NCBI RefSeq assembly: GCF_030272615.1 | Contig: NC_081406.1 | Coordinates: 266,462,192-266,526,191, forward strand | Reading direction: 5' to 3' | DNA from: Cryptomeria japonica | Taxonomy: Eukaryota > Streptophyta > Pinopsida > Cupressales > Cupressaceae | Length of the DNA: 64,000 nucleotides | In this document: in pieces, positions 24,154-36,382 of the stretch | How positions within the stretch are numbered: the stretch's first letter is position 1 | How the letters are laid out: each line of letters starts with the position of its first letter | Notes under the pieces: generated by a model | Database searches by the model: none | What the model saw: the letters and a program-made list of their open reading frames with translations, nothing else | Told to the model about the DNA's origin: nothing | Position numbers and translations under genes: made by a program

Positions 24154-25202
24154 ATGTCAGATTTCTATTTGCAAGAAGTTAATGCTTTTGATTATGTATG
24201 AAATTTTTTTGATTATGAGTTTAGTAAGGATGAATTAGATGAAGCTCTAGATGAGTTTTTGAACCCTAAGCCTTTTAAACCCTCATTTTGCCAAAAAAAA
24301 TCAACCTTGTTACTATGCCATTTCGTAGTGATGAGAAAGATAAGTTGAATGATTCCTCTCATGGGTACATTCCTATCAACTCCTCCACTAGATCTAGCAA
24401 CATAGTTGACTCCCATGATTCCCTCTATGATGTTATGTCTCCTTTTGAGTCCAAAGATAAGCCTTTCAATCACTATGATCATACTTTATTGGATGATGCC
24501 CTTGATGACTTTATGTCTTTGCCTAAAATTTCAAACAAGAATAATGCATCTAAAAGGTTAATCAATATGATCAATGTGAATGAACATAGCAAACCACTTT
24601 TTGTTGTCCAAGGTGCTTGTCCTTCTCCAACTTCACCTCTTCCTAATCAACCTCTTTTCACAGTTCAAGGTGGATATAGTCATGATTCCTTTAGCACTCC
24701 AAACAAACCTATCATTACGGTTCAAGGAAGGAATCCCACTAAGAGTCCTTATATCTATGCTAGACAACTTACTAAGGAGAGTTATAATGCAGTTGCCCAT
24801 ACCTATAACATGAGAAACAATAGGCAACCTAACCCTCCTCTGGTTGTTCTGACTCCTCTACCTGATCCTCAACTCATTCTTCCTCAAGCACCTCACATTT
24901 CACAAACCCTTGGTAAGAAATATGATCTTTTCAAACAACTTAAAGCTACTCCTGTCAAGATATCCCTTTGGGATTTACTTCAAACTTCCTCGACTCATCA
25001 TGGAATGCTACAAGATTCATTGAAAATATTGAATGTCTCACCCGCAGTAACATCCAATAATATGGCTTCCTTGATTCACTCTATTACATCACCTAAGGCT
25101 CAGATTGTGTTTACACAAGATGAGTTGCCCTCTAGTGAAATTCAACAACAATATGATCCCTTAATGATTGTGGTTATCATAAATGATAGTGCGATAAGAT
25201 GA
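24154..25202 (+). pseudogene. ORF1 of B upstream of protease, no capsid domain seen
   Basis: It starts MSDFYLQEVNAFDYV at 24154, hits a stop at 24199, and shifts frame at an A-run near 24290. It is then open to a TGA at 25200, where protease begins in the same frame. Residues are polar, with Asp- and Asn-rich segments. A three-fold repeat (PLFVVQG, PLFTVQG, PIITVQG) lies at 24594-24730. The end (KYDLFKQLKATPVKISLWDLL) matches the linker usually found just before protease in Tat-like polyproteins. I see neither the tryptophan-containing capsid block (RDKALQWYCSLP in A) nor a CCHC knuckle. Either gag was lost, or B was built without one. Confidence 0.8.
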
Positions 25203-28200
25203 ACACTAGTGGACAATGGTTCTGGCCTTAATGTTTGTAGTATTAACTTGTTGCATAAGATCAATGTTGATACATCTCTTATTAAGCCTGATTCTCTCAC
25301 TATTTGTGGCTTTGATAATGTTGCTAAATCTTCACTAGGTATCATCACCTTGCCTGTTAAGGTAGGTCCTGTTACTTTACCCACTCCTATCCATGTAATG
25401 TTTGGAGAGTTGACATACAACTTGTTGCTAGGAAGACCTTGGATTCATAGCATGCAAGTTGTTCCCTCTACATTGCATAGGCAAATCAAGTTTATTCACA
25501 ACAACACAACATACACCTTGTTAGGTGACATAAGATTCGAGGCTTGTTTACAAACGTCAAGTTCTAAATCCTCTTTAATCAATTCTTCCCCAACTATCTC
25601 AAACAATTACTCTAAAGCTTCTACCTTGATTAGTGTGACTAGTTCATCAAACCTGTCTTCTATATCTGGATCGGTCCCCGATACTTCCTCAACTGGACAT
25701 AAGATTCTTGAGGAAGAATCTTCTCAACCTGACTCTACGATTAAGAATACTTTCTCTTTTGAACAAATTCTTGTAGAAGATGATTGGGGATCCCTTGATT
25801 TCAATCCTAATTTCGTAGGGGAATACAAAATCCCCCCTAGAGAGCCTAAGGTCGAAAAAGAAGAAAGAAGAAGAAGAACCTAAAAAACAATCTATTTTTT
25901 CTAGGCCATTGAGTAATAACTTTGTGGCGGCTTCTCAGATTTCATCTCCCTTAGTTTCTGGTTTAGAGGATTTTGATCCTTCACTTTTTGAAAATCCTCC
26001 TTCTTATTCGGAAATGACTAACCTTTATGGTCCTTGTTTTCACATCCTGGCTAGGTGTGGATATAATGGAAATGGATGTGGTGCTCAAGAATAGGGGATT
26101 AAGGTTCCCTTGGAAAACAACTTTCGTGATATGACATTTGGGCTTGGTTATGATCCTTTCAAGCATACTAAAGCCTTTAAGAGACCATCTATTAGTGTTA
26201 ATGTCATTTCTTCTTCTCTCTCGTTAAAATATCTAGAACATATTGACTGTGACCCTTCTTGTGTCTTTGCTTTGGATTTTTTTTCTACCGATGATTCCTT
26301 AGCTGAATTCTTGGGAGCTTATGACAACCTTCCTCGTTATCACCATAATCACAGTTTTCCCTATTGTCTAAATGCGGAAGCTTACTTTGGGAAAGAAATA
26401 AATAATGATGAGATAGTTAAATAATTTCCTCAATTGAGAGATGCTCCTCAACAAAGCAATCTCTTAATAAATAACACCATTGATATCAAGATGGATCCTT
26501 GTGTTGAAGATAAGATCATCAAGATAGGGAAATGTCTTGATGAAGAAGAGAAAAAACAATATGTTGAGTTGTTACATGAATTCCCTGATATCTTTGCTTG
26601 GATATATTTTGACATGACTGGCATAGATCCTAAGATTGTCACTCATAACATTGTCCTAATTCCCGATGCTAAACCTGTGAAGTAGAAGATTTGAAAGATT
26701 CACCCTAAAGTGGCATTACTTGTTAAAGTTGAGATTGAAAAATCATTGGATGTTGGATTCATCCATCCTATTGATTGTTCCCCATGGATTTCAAACATTG
26801 TAGATGTGGCTAAAGCTAAAAAACAAGATTAGGATGTGTATTGATTTTCATGATTTGAATAAGGCCTCTTTAAAGGATGATTTTACCCTCCCCAATATTG
26901 ATATGATAGTAGATTCGGTAGCAGGGCATTCTTTACTATCCTTTATGGATGGTTTCTCAGGATATAATCAAATTTTCATCAATCCCCAAGATCAATATAA
27001 AACTGCTTTCACCACTCCTTGGGGTACATTCTGTTGGATTGTGATTCCTTTTGGATTGAAAAACGTAGGTGCAACCTATCAACATGCTATGACTCTTATT
27101 TTTCATGACTATATGCATAAGACCTTAGAAGATTACGTTGATGACATCTTAGCCAAATCCGTCCTTCGTACAGATCATGTTAAGATCCTTCATCAAATCT
27201 TTGAGAGAATTCATAAGTATAACATGCGTTTGAATCCCTGAAAATGTGTTTTTGGTGTGGATAGTGGAAAATAACTAGGATTCATAGTTTCACATCATGG
27301 CGTTGAGGTGGATACGAAGAAGATAGATGATATTGTTAACATGCCACCTCCTAAGAATGTTTCTCAACTAAAAAGTTTGCAAGGAAAGATCCAAGCTACT
27401 AGTAGGTTCATCTCTCAACTTGCAAATCGTACCTTTCCCTTCACACAATTCCTTAAAAAGAATATCACTTTCCAATGGAATAAGGATTGTCGTCAAGCAT
27501 TTGAAGACTTAAAAACTTATTTGGCCAATCCTCCCATTCTTCAACCTGTTGATCCTACTAAGCCTTTTGTTCTATACACTATTGCTTCCTCTCAAGCTCT
27601 CGCAACCTTATTGGCACAATGTGATAATGATGGTAGAGAATGCTCAGTTTATTACATAAGCCACAATCTACTTGATTATGAAGTCCGATATTCTGCGATA
27701 GAAAGATAGTGCCTTGCTTTAGTCTTTGCAACCCAAAAGTTGAGGCATTATGTCTTGAATGTTGAGATTCATGTTATCATTAAATTTGATCCTCTTAAAC
27801 ATCTTTTCTCCAAAACTGATCTTTCTGGACGCTTAGCTAAGTGGGTTATGGTGTTGACTGAGTTTGACCTTAAGTTTATCTCACAAAAGGCAATAAAGGG
27901 TCAAGCGTTGACTAATCATTTAGTTGATGCTCATTCACCCTTCTCGCGACCTAATCTAGAGTCTTTTCCCAATGAATACATTCTTTCCATTGAGGTTGAT
28001 GAGACTTGGGAATTGTACTTTGATGTCTCTAAGTGTCTTACAGGATCGGGGGCAGGGGTGGTCTTAATTTATCCTAAAAAGAAGCCTATTCCTTTATCAT
28101 ATCGTCTCAATTTCCTATGTACCAACAACATTGCTGAATATGAAGCTCTTATAGCTAGAATTAAAGCATCCTTGGCATTAAATTTGAAACATCTACATAT

Positions 28201-29761
28201 TTATGGAGATTCTCAATTAATCATAAGACAAGTGATAGGAGTTTATCAAGCTAAGCAAGACAAATTATCACAATATAAAGATCTAGCTTTATCCTTGTTA
28301 CAAAAATTTGATTCTTATACTATGGAGCTCATTCCTCGAAAAGATAATCGACATTCTAACCCGATGGCATGTGTTGCCTCTCTTGTGTCTCTAGAGGACC
28401 CCTTGGTAGATCTTCAATTCACTATTCACAACCTTACTACCCTAGCTATTGCTAATAATACTAGTGATGTGGCATATTGTTGCATTATAGATTCTGATGA
28501 ATGGCACTCGCATATCATAAGATATTTGAGTGATGGTACCTTTCCTGACTCTGCGAATAAGAATACTAGGGCTAGGATTCACAAATTGGCTTCTAGATAC
28601 ATTATTCTTTCTAATGTTCTTTATAGGAGGGGTTATAATGGTCTTCTTCTTTGATGTTTAAATAAGGCTAAAGTCCCTATTGCTCTTAAAGAGGCACATT
28701 CAGGTGCTTGAGGGGGGCATTTTGGGGGTAGGTCTTTAGTTCAGAGATTGCTCCGAATGGGATATTATTGGCAAACCATGGAAAATGATTCCTTTGTGTT
28801 TGTTAAATGATGTCATCAGTGTCAACAACATAGCAATTTGATCCATGCCCCAACCCAAGAGCTTCGATCACAAGTAGCATCTTGGCCCTTTTCTACATGG
28901 GGTTGGGATCTTGTTGGTAAAATATATCCTCCTTCATCTCAAGGACATACTTTCAGCATAACCGCCACTGATTACTTTATAAAGTGGGTGGAAGTCGTTC
29001 ATCTTCAATCCACTACCACTGAAGTAATTTGTCAATTTATTTTGGAAAACATCATTTCTTGATTTGGGATACCTTCCGCCTTAGTTTCAGATAATGGAAC
29101 GTCATTCAAAAATAAGGATGTGAAGAAGTTTCTTGAGAAATATCATATTCAACATAAATTTTCTATATTTTATTATCCTCAATCAAATGGTCAAGTTGAG
29201 TCTTCTAATAGGATAATTGAACAAATTCTTCGAAAGACTGTAAACAAGCATGGTAAGGATTGGAATACTCAATTAACCTATGTTCTCTGGGCTTATTGCA
29301 CAAGTGTACGTGTTGCTATAGGTTGTACTCCTTATAATTTTGTTTATGGTGTTGATGTCGTTATGCCTTTGGAGTTAGAAATTCCTTCTTTGAGAGTTTC
29401 TCTTAGGGGTATAATGGATGATGATTCCTATAGAGAGCAGAGACTTCAACAACTTGAGACACTTGACGAACAATGTATAAATGCCCTTGAGCATATTCAA
29501 GTGTATCATAAAACTTTGCAACGAAGCTACAATGATAAGGTTATTCAACTTTCCTTCTCAGTAGGGGATTTAGTCCTTTATGAGAATCAACGCAACATGA
29601 ATGCCTTACCTGAGGAGAAAGGATAGTTCAGTCCTAATTGGCTTGGACCATACATTGTTGTTGAGGTCTATGGATCAAGTGCTTACAGGATAGCAGATGT
29701 GGAAGGTATGCCTCTCAAGGAACCCATAAATTCTATAAATCTTCGTAGATACTATGCCTAG
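25203..29761 (+). pseudogene. Pol of B: protease, RT, RNase H, archaeal RNase H, integrase
   Basis: Protease at 25203-25540 (LVDNGSGLNVCSINLL; the active triad DTG has become DNG). A variable linker runs to 26690. RT spans 26690-27240, with IRMCIDFHDLNKASLKDDF, SFMDGFSGYNQI, PFGLKNVGATYQ and catalytic YVDD at 27134-27145. Gypsy RNase H follows at 27480-27930. The second RNase H, 28000-28420 (WELYFDVSK, NNIAEYEAL, HIYGDSQLII), is the Tat hallmark. Integrase spans 28690-29700, with an HHCC finger (CHQCQQH), Asp at WGWDLVGK, Asp in VSDNGTSF, Glu in GQVESSNR and a GPY-type end. About ten stops and one frameshift (near 26800) inactivate it. Confidence 0.95.
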
Positions 29762-30349
29762 TTCTATTTTTCTCTCTATTTCTCTCTTTCTAGTCTTCTT
29801 TCTATTCTCTCTCTATGTCTTTTTCTTTAAAATTGGGTAATATGTTAGCATGTCTTCATTAAAGAATGTAAGATTTAATGATGTTATATTGCTTAGTCTA
29901 CATTACTTTATTCTTGACAAGCATGTTTTCATTATTTTATTGTTTATTTTGGATTATTTTTATGTAAATTTTAATAGATTTACATTTCATATGTGTTAGC
30001 ATGTTATACAATTTCTTATGTGTTAAGTAGAATTATATCATGTTGTGTTTCATTAGAGTTAATTAAATTATATTAGCCATATAGTTCTCAGGCTTAATAC
30101 ATTCATCTTTTACATCATCAAAGTAGCAAATTTAATCAAATACTCAGTTATTTGATTAAATCACACATGTATCAATTTAATCATGAAGCATTGAGAAATC
30201 AATCACGTGGAAATTAAATCAAATATGCATGCTCATTACTCAATATGTTACTTCTAATCTAAGCAATGCATACATTGTTTAAGCATTAAAAATAACATAA
30301 TCATGAGTATCATCATATATACATCATTACATCAAAATCATCCCCTATC
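29762..30349 (+). other. Spacer between integrase and antisense gene
   Basis: It begins with a pyrimidine-rich run (TTTCTCTCTATTTCTCTC type, 29765-29830) followed by AT-rich sequence without a reading frame. The 3' end of the antisense gene lies to its right. Confidence 0.6.
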
Positions 30350-30717
30350 CCTAGGACTAGTAGCTAGAGGATGGTGGCTAGATGCCCCCTCCTAATCTGG
30401 TCATGGGAGTGGCCCCATAGGCGTGTATTGTGATATGGACCGTGAATGAATCTACGAGGAGCTCCTATGATCCCTCTCCATCATGATCCCTCAGTATGTG
30501 GTTGCCTCTGTCTGTGACACTGCTAGGTCACGCTCTGTCTGTTGTAATCTCTCTCATTGGACCTCAACCTCCATCTGAATAGGGGAGAAAAGGTCCTCAT
30601 GTCGTCTTGCATTCCTCTAGGATCTATGCACTATTTGTGAGGAACTTGGTATGTGCACAGTCACAATAAGGTTTATCATTGCATCCTGAATCAGAGAATG
30701 CCACTCTTGGACGATAG

Positions 30718-30815
30718 CTGCAAGATGGAGAGAATTTTTTTCATTAGTAACATTCTATATCATCAAATTTAAAATAGGTAAGGTACATAAGTTAATACAC
30801 ATCATGGCACCTTAC
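30718..30815 (-). other. Intron of antisense PMD gene (98 bp)
   Basis: Donor ATCCAA/GTAAGG, branch-site TACTAAT, acceptor TCTTGCAG/CTATCG. The reading frame joins cleanly as REEDPTIVQEWHSLIQDAM. Because it lies antisense to the element, it is not removed from the genomic RNA. Confidence 0.75.
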
Positions 30816-32411
30816 TTGGATCTTCCTCTCGCTAGTGGGGATCATGGACAATGACTGCCTGAGACTAGGACTCGCTAGGCTCTCCGCCCTCATACTATCT
30901 TTGTACAATAGGTGTGGGCCGGTGGGGACCAGGATCAGGACCCCTTATGGGATCCCTCTCTGCCTCCAGTGGGAGACTTGGTGGATCTAGGGCTTTGGTA
31001 TCCTCCCTGGAGTGATGAACTGTACCTGACTCATCCTCCTCATCCTCCTCCTCCTTGTTCTCCTCCTCATCGTCCTACTCATCATCTCCATCATGATCTC
31101 CCTCTCTGGTATCAGGATTGCCTCCATCTCCGTCTGCCTCCCGCTCCTCTGTTTCATCGACCTAATCATCTAAATCCTCCTTAGATGCATCGGATCCCTC
31201 TCCATCACCTGACTGTCTCCATGGTTCGGGGTTCTTTCCAGGGAAGTCTACTGGGAAAACGGCTCCAGGGTATGTTCTCCTCCACCATGTGATGTATCGT
31301 CGGTGCGCACCTGAATCATCTCTATAATCTGTCACTATGTCCTGATCTAACCCATCTGAATCTATGATATCAATCTCAACACTTGTAGGCCTAGGAATGA
31401 CTCCTAGCCTCAGTATCACTCATGAGTGTCAGATGTATATAGGTACGTCAGTAGGAACACACTGCTTGAACCCAAACTACCACCGAACTCAATCAAAGTA
31501 GAAGGGAATGACTATGTGGCTATACCGTCCCTCTAGTAGATGGTTCCTCTACATGTTGAACATCTATCTACGTAGCCCTGCCCACATGGACATCTTGAGG
31601 TAGGGTCTCCATATGATCTTGCCCACTGTCAACCTATCCAAGCTCAATCTCCAATACAGGAGATCGCCAAATCACCACTCACGGGTAAGCAGATAAGCAT
31701 ATACCCTAGGCTGCTCTGGGACTAGCTCTATGGGGGCTCCACCAGGTCTAGTGCAGGTAATATGCTCAAACATCCACACCTGTAATAGCGTACATGTCAT
31801 CAGGCTACATCCCTGTCCGAACACATACTCCCCAAGGTTGTGATAGAGATGCGCAAGCATGCTCCGACCCCAAGAGTATACTCTCATGTGTCTCTCCATC
31901 ACTTGTATGACGTAGATGAGTCCTCATTGCATATGTGTGTCGCACCCATTAGGGAACACAGCTAATGCAAGGGTCGTAATCATGAGTTGCCTCACCAATG
32001 GAACCTCGCCTGTAGGGTGTAGGAGCTAGCTGAGCATAATGCGACCCCTCGTCTCGCTGCGTATCACTCTCCCACAACATATACCTACTCTCTCTTGTAA
32101 TCCTCCCCTATACGATCAGATCGATATCTAACAGTCTCTCCTCTAATGAGTAGGTGCAGATTGCAGTATACATCCTCAAGGGTGACTGACATCTCCCCCA
32201 CAGGTAGTGAGAATGTCGAGGTGTCTGCATCCCACCTCTCCATCAGTGCCATAAGCATCACAGAATGGAATCGGATGGCCAACATGGTCATCACATCCCA
32301 CAAACCCACTGCATCTAGCAAATCCCTCTCTCCTATTGTCAGCCTCAAGATCTTCTCCCAAAGGCTCCGAAAAGTGAGACCAATGGTATTCTCATGGATG
32401 TCCGGTAGTGT

Positions 32412-32748
32412 CTACAAAATGCAAAGCAATCTATCATCAGTAATCGATCAACCATCTATCATTATCTAATCAATATAATCATTCTATCATTTCTAGCATT
32501 CATTGTCTGATCCTGTGTCACCATTGGTCACCCCGAATAGGGACCAAGGCACCTAGAGGGGACCATGGCGCCCAGATGGGACCATGGCGCCCTCTTGGGA
32601 CCATGACGCCCTAATAGGACCAGGTGCCCTAGGACCCCTAAGTGTCCAAAGGGAGGGCCCCGATCCAGACTAGGCGATGACATCATCCATTCTAATTTTT
32701 TTTGAAAACATGGAAAAGTCAAATGCAGTCAATGAAAAGCCAACTCAC
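32412..32748 (-). other. First intron of antisense PMD gene (337 bp)
   Basis: Donor AATGAG/GTGAGT, acceptor TTTTGTAG/ACACTACC. Joining gives QPLNETLPDIHENTIGL in one frame. The intron contains a GC-rich tandem repeat (32525-32660). Confidence 0.65.
32525..32660. repeat. GC-rich tandem repeat
   Basis: Four or five degenerate copies of GGGACCATGGCGCCC separated by a few bases, in an otherwise AT-rich region. The unit matches half of the palindrome repeated in the LTR of A. Confidence 0.8.
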
Positions 32749-32796
32749 CTCATTGAGCGGTTGGCCGACAAGTACGAATTGGTGCAGGATCTCCAT

Positions 32797-33406
32797 CTGC
32801 GTAGGTCTCTCAGCTTGGCGTCAAGGCATTTTGTCTTGTATGTGGAATTCTCTGCAGTGAATAGTACCAAAAATTTAGACAGTGACAAACGAAGGTGTCA
32901 CTTTCATATTTATGTGTTATGCACTTTTTGACTTTATGTTTTTAAGTTAAAACCCTAATTTCTGCACTTTTTCTTCAATCTATCATATCTTGAGCTAGGA
33001 AGCTCCGATTCTCGCATCATCGGTGGTGTTGGAATCATGAGTTCTCCCTCTCACTCTAAGTTAGTTCCATAATGCACTTGGATGAGTAATAAATCCTTAT
33101 TGTGAACTAGCTTCATCACAATCTTTATCACAATTCGCTGTGGAAAACATGATACCCTATTTCACCTCACTAATAAGTAAGTCGAAACAGGGGGCATATA
33201 GCTACCATCAAATTTCATCACCTTTCTTAGTAAGAATTAGGTGATTTTGTGATCTAACATGCGGTTTTGTAGGGTGTGGTTCCTAACTGTGTACTGCAGA
33301 TACCGTTGGGGGCTTCATTTGACAACTTATGGATATATCATTTTTCAAATGATGTTTACTTTTATATACTTTAACTTGCATATGCACATAGTATCATATG
33401 ACTTCT
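32797..33406. other. Upstream region of antisense gene and element tail
   Basis: No reading frame is supported. By position it would hold the promoter of the antisense gene and the noncoding tail before the polypurine tract. I see no clear TATA box on the minus strand. Confidence 0.5.
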
Positions 33407-33421
33407 AAATTGGGGGCTAAA
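33407..33421 (+). promoter_or_regulatory. Polypurine tract of B
   Basis: AAATTGGGGGCTAAA abuts the 3' LTR. The core TGGGGGCTAAA is shared with A and E1. Confidence 0.88.
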
Positions 33422-35080
33422 TATAGTGTCGTAAATTGTACACCCTTGCTAGGGTGGTACAATTTCACACTTAGGTTAGCACCCACCTTGGTGTGTCTTG
33501 CATCTTGCATCTTGCATTTCCCATTCCCCTTTAAGAATTTAGTTAATTAATTTAATTAAATCTAAGGTCATGTCTCATCACTTTACACATTACAAAGTTG
33601 GGCCCTTCATCCTAAGCGTGCCCCTTTTCATCTTAATCCCCCAATGAATCATTTGATAATTATGTCTTATTTTGACCATTTAGGCTCGATTTCACATATC
33701 AAAACATCTCGAAATCAACTATAACTTTGGGATGTGCTCTAATATCATCATATCTAATGGCCCCAAAAATTTGGTGAAAAGTTGGTCAAACTGTGGCGGG
33801 AATGCACATGGTTCACGACTTTTTTCCTGAAATTTTGGGAGCACAATCCTATGATATAATAATGCTTAACCCCAAAATATCAGCGGGGAATTCAAATCCT
33901 AGGTCAGCCTAAACATGAAATTAAGATCTAGGGTTTCATACTTAAGAGCTCTCTTTCTTCATTTAAATTGGTCTTCTTCTAAGAATCTAAGAGAAGGTTT
34001 TTGGAGTGTTAGAGCCTTCTTTGCAGCGAAAGAGTATATCTTTGAAGTCTTCAACAACATTCAAGATTCATCCATCAAACATTCATCAAGCATCATTTTA
34101 TCAATTGGGGGCTTTTGAAGATGTAGAAGAACAATAGGAGATCACCGACTGTCGATTGGCTTGTACCTCTCCCTTGGGGTTGGGTATGGTTTCATGTTAT
34201 TTTCATGTCTTTGCATAAGCTTCATTTTGATTCATATTCATGCTTTAGATCACTTTGCATTGTGGATTTAAAGCATTTACTTTGTCAATTATAAGCAATT
34301 AGGGTTTACTCGTTAGGGTTGCTCTAGGTTGTTTACTTTCATTCTTAGGATCTTGCATACACACAAGGTTCTTGCACACATATTTTTAGTATATTATCGC
34401 ATATTCATGGAGGTGGAAATCACCAACATGGGGGTTTGACTAAGGAAAAACCCTATATAGCCACCCCAAACTTTCCCTTTTTAGTTGTAGGTGCATAAAC
34501 AAGAATCTGGAAGCAGTTTCAGATCGGGAACAAGCATAAACACCACCCAGAAGTCTCAGAAGTACAGAAATCTATCAAGGACAAGGGTGTGGTTCCCTGG
34601 TCCTTCCTAGGATAGTGGCGTGACACCATGGTCCTGCCGTTTGTCAGTAGGACTTAACAGAACATTACTTTGTAGATCTTAGAATCCTTCCTGTCAGTTG
34701 TAGCTCCAAAATTGTAGAATCAAAATAGTGGTGTGGCATCCTGGTCCAAGACATTTCTATTTAGATTTCAGACACAGGTGCACCTTTGATGTTGCCTTTT
34801 GATCTGTACTTTTCAGTAGTGTATCAGTTGTTCTTTGATCTACATTTTCAAATTAGGATTTGCTTGCTTACTTGATTTCTAGGTTAGATTGCATTGTGCA
34901 TCATTCCTCTCTCTCATTTACAACAAAGGAAAAGAAAACCTAAGAGGTAATCCACAACTCTCTCTTTCTCATAAGAAGTAGTTGACGTGCGTTACCTCCC
35001 TAGGCTCTTTCATATTCCATGAGTGTGTATGAGAGTGGGATTGGGGTTTTCATACTTAGTCTCACTTTTTCTCCTACACA
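33422..35080 (+). repeat. 3' LTR of B
   Basis: 1659 bp, starting TATAGTGTCGTAAATTG (the second base is changed from TG) and ending CTCCTACACA. It is followed at once by the target duplication AGTTG (35081-35085). Confidence 0.97.
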
Positions 35081-35152
35081 AGTTGTAATTAATCAAAAAC
35101 TCATAATAGTTAATGTAATCACAAAGGAATCTTTAGTATCATAACCCCAACA
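35081..35152 (-). repeat. Copia 5' LTR, upstream remainder, with B target duplication
   Basis: The first five bases (AGTTG) duplicate 22285-22289. The rest continues the copia LTR to its outer edge CCCCAACA, which is TGTTGGGG on the minus strand, a typical copia LTR start. Confidence 0.72.
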
Positions 35153-36363
35153 ACTAATATCCCCAAGTATATTTCTCAAAAATAGAGTGGCTAACTCATG
35201 TGGGTCCTATCCATCATATAATATTAGCACTCCTCAAACTTGGAGCCTAAAATTGGGAAATTGCAATAAGTGAGTCCAAAGCTAATCATAATTTCCATTG
35301 TTGTGATCCACCTTCTTCATTAATGTATATACCAACTAATGCCAAGATCTTTGGGAATCTAAATTATAATTAAATATCTACACCCTAGGTGTCCAAGGAT
35401 ACTTCCCAGGAGTGTTGGATATACATGAATTATACATAGGATTGCAAGGTAAATGGTACGTTAATCCTAACATTACATTCATCATTTAGACTATTGATAT
35501 CATTTCAAAGAAGTTAAACCTTGTTAACAATATCAATTTTTTCTATTGTTCTATATTCTCATGATGGGATAATAATGTTAAAAAATTCCCCACCATTGAG
35601 AATTGTGATTGATCAAGGTTTTCAATGACAGTCGTGTTTGTATTTTTCATGATTAAAGAAGGGCTACGACAAGATTAGGCTTGAGAGGGAATGTAGGTTG
35701 TTGCAGATATTTGGACATACAACCTAAAGAATGCAATTTTAAACCTAGAATAAAATTTACACATGTAAAATGAGTTGAAAAAATAGATTCATTATCATAC
35801 AAAGATAAACTATAATAAGATTAAGTTATTTTTAACTTAAAGATTATTTAATCTAGAATTTAAGCATGATATAAAATATACATAAATAAAAATTATGTTT
35901 TCACATTCTAAATGGAATAAAGAGAAGATGTTGGCATTATAATAGAAAATAAGAGGTTAAGGTTAGAGAATATTAGTCATATTTGGTGGTTGGTATTATT
36001 TGCTCTAGTTTCGCTTTACAATGTGTTGGATCAGAAGTTGGTATCACAAATCTATATCTCATATCTGCCTTCTCTACTCACTACCATTGTGTCATCAAGA
36101 TGTAATTATGGTTGTTCCTTTTGGCATTGTAGTTTTTGTAAGACTATAATAGTGTTCTTTAGCTATGGTGATGTATGACCGTGAGTTTATCCTTAACAAC
36201 TTATCTTCAACTTGCATTATTAGGTAATGGTGTTGTTGTAGGCACCTTTGAGGTTTTGTTCTAAGGTAGTTGAATAACATAACTTTATTGATCACAAATA
36301 AGCTGAAAGAAAACTGGTATTGGTGACACTTGTAAATGTATAGAATATTTAGTAATTGAAACA
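35153..36363. other. Unassigned AT-rich stretch
   Basis: Flank between the copia element and LINE-2. Short frames such as 35990-36178 carry no recognisable motif. I see nothing that can be supported here. Confidence 0.55.
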
Positions 36364-36382
36364 AGTGTGCACATATGCAAGT
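36364..36382. repeat. LINE-2 target duplication, left
   Basis: AGTGTGCACATATGCAAGT pairs with AGTGTGCATATATGTAAGT at 46176-46194 (17 of 19 identical, both differences C to T). It sits exactly where the LINE 3' end stops. Confidence 0.82.

Larger units (their letters stand above)
30350..32796 (-). pseudogene. Antisense plant mobile domain (PMD, MAIN/MAIL-like) gene in B
   Basis: Read on the minus strand: exon 1 from ATG 32796 to 32749 (MEILHQFVLVGQPLNE), intron 32748-32412, a long exon from 32411 to 30816, intron 30815-30718, and a last exon from 30717. The PMD signature is clear: GERDLLDAVGLWDVM, LMALMERWDADTSTFSLPVG and EMSVTLEDVYCNL (32330-32130), then RVYSWGRSMLAHLYHNL and LQVWMFEH (31900-31750). 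An acidic Asp/Glu-rich linker (31180-31000) and a Gln/Glu-rich, probably coiled-coil, end follow. About twelve in-frame stops are present. PMD proteins are nuclear factors linked to silencing, and some Tat elements carry antisense PMD genes. Here the cargo may have served the element, but that is inference. Confidence 0.88.
22290..35080 (+). mobile_element. Element B: complete Tat-lineage Ty3/gypsy retrotransposon
   Basis: LTR 22290-23951, primer site 23956-23974, ORF1 and pol 24154-29761, antisense plant-mobile-domain gene about 30350-32796, polypurine tract 33407-33421, LTR 33422-35080, and target duplication AGTTG. A second, archaeal-type RNase H between the gypsy RNase H and integrase marks the Tat lineage. 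Extra antisense genes between integrase and the 3' LTR are a known Tat trait. All coding parts hold stops. No capsid or zinc-knuckle region is recognisable upstream of the protease. Confidence 0.96.
17900..35152 (-). mobile_element. Ty1/copia element, 5' LTR split by element B
   Basis: On the minus strand the order is 5' LTR (35152-35081 joined to 22289-21803), primer-binding site, gag, integrase, RT and RNase H, running down to about 17900. Element B (22290-35080) is nested inside the LTR and duplicates AGTTG. No 3' LTR was recognised, so the left edge is uncertain. The copia element is older than B by nesting order. Confidence 0.8.

Noticed and set aside
30912-31184. Plus-strand proline-rich reading frame
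   Set aside because: Complement of the Asp/Glu-rich linker of the antisense PMD gene.
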